A stretch of DNA of 64,000 nucleotides from Actinobacillus suis ATCC 33415 (GTDB lineage Bacteria > Pseudomonadota > Gammaproteobacteria > Enterobacterales > Pasteurellaceae), in NCBI RefSeq assembly GCF_000739435.1, contig NZ_CP009159.1, forward strand, positions 2,046,001 to 2,110,000, given 5' to 3'. Each line of letters starts with the position of its first letter. The stretch's first letter is position 1. The translations under genes and the position numbers were made by a program. This document shows positions 63,973-64,000 of this stretch, piece by piece. The notes beneath the pieces are model-generated. The model was given only the letters and a program-made list of their open reading frames with translations, made no database searches and was not told where the DNA came from.

Positions 63973-64000
63973 TGAGCAATAAAATGCAAAGCAAACTTTT

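Overview
The window is a chromosomal segment of a member of the Pasteurellaceae, most likely Actinobacillus in the strict sense. The clues are the very frequent Apl-type DNA uptake word ACAAGCGGT (often as facing pairs between genes), a cbiKLMQO-utp-ureABC-ureX-ureEFG cluster laid out as I recall it from A. pleuropneumoniae, and an HMW1C-type N-glycosyltransferase next to rimO. The species cannot be fixed from the sequence; the glycosyltransferase differs visibly from the A. pleuropneumoniae protein as I remember it, so a relative is more likely than that species itself.

Layout: 0-0.7 kb, a HigB/HigA-type toxin-antitoxin pair; 0.9-3.5 kb, mutS; 3.6-6.1 kb, a cystine-family amino acid ABC importer with a MetJ-like tandem operator in front of the permease; 6.3 kb, a YchJ-type SEC-C protein; 6.9-12.8 kb, the ribose operon rbsDACBK behind rbsR; 12.9-16.1 kb, gluconate genes gntR, gntK and gntT with two GntR-type operators; 16.2-19.3 kb, the mannose-family PTS manXYZ plus a small membrane protein; 19.4 kb, a HAD phosphatase; 20.2-20.6 kb, a region with all the marks of the chromosomal origin oriC (DnaA boxes, 12 GATC sites, AT-rich repeats).

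Right of oriC, transcription mostly runs away from it: mnmG, rsmG, the full atpIBEFHAGDC operon, and an rRNA operon (16S, tRNA-Glu, 23S, 5S). A minus-strand block follows (yheO-tusDCB plus a family 8 glycosyltransferase, and fkpA), then slyX, a DsbA-like protein, mtnN, rimO, the N-glycosyltransferase, a small glycine-zipper lipoprotein, a DeoR regulator with glmS, and two tandem SLC13-type transporters of which the second has lost about 170 internal residues. From 51.9 kb: an NTF2-like secreted protein, a LysR regulator, the nickel importer cbiKLMQO, urea transporter utp, and the urease genes ureABC-ureX-ureEFG; ureD would lie past the right edge.

The most unusual features are: a dinD gene carrying a LexA-box-like promoter but broken by one stop codon, sitting inside the urease operon just before ureE; a Lys/Ala-rich histone-like tail on the N-glycosyltransferase; the MetJ boxes inside the ABC transporter locus; a run of hairpins and a repeated palindromic element in the urease operon; and the in-frame deleted SLC13 paralogue. 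No prophage, insertion sequence or CRISPR array was seen.
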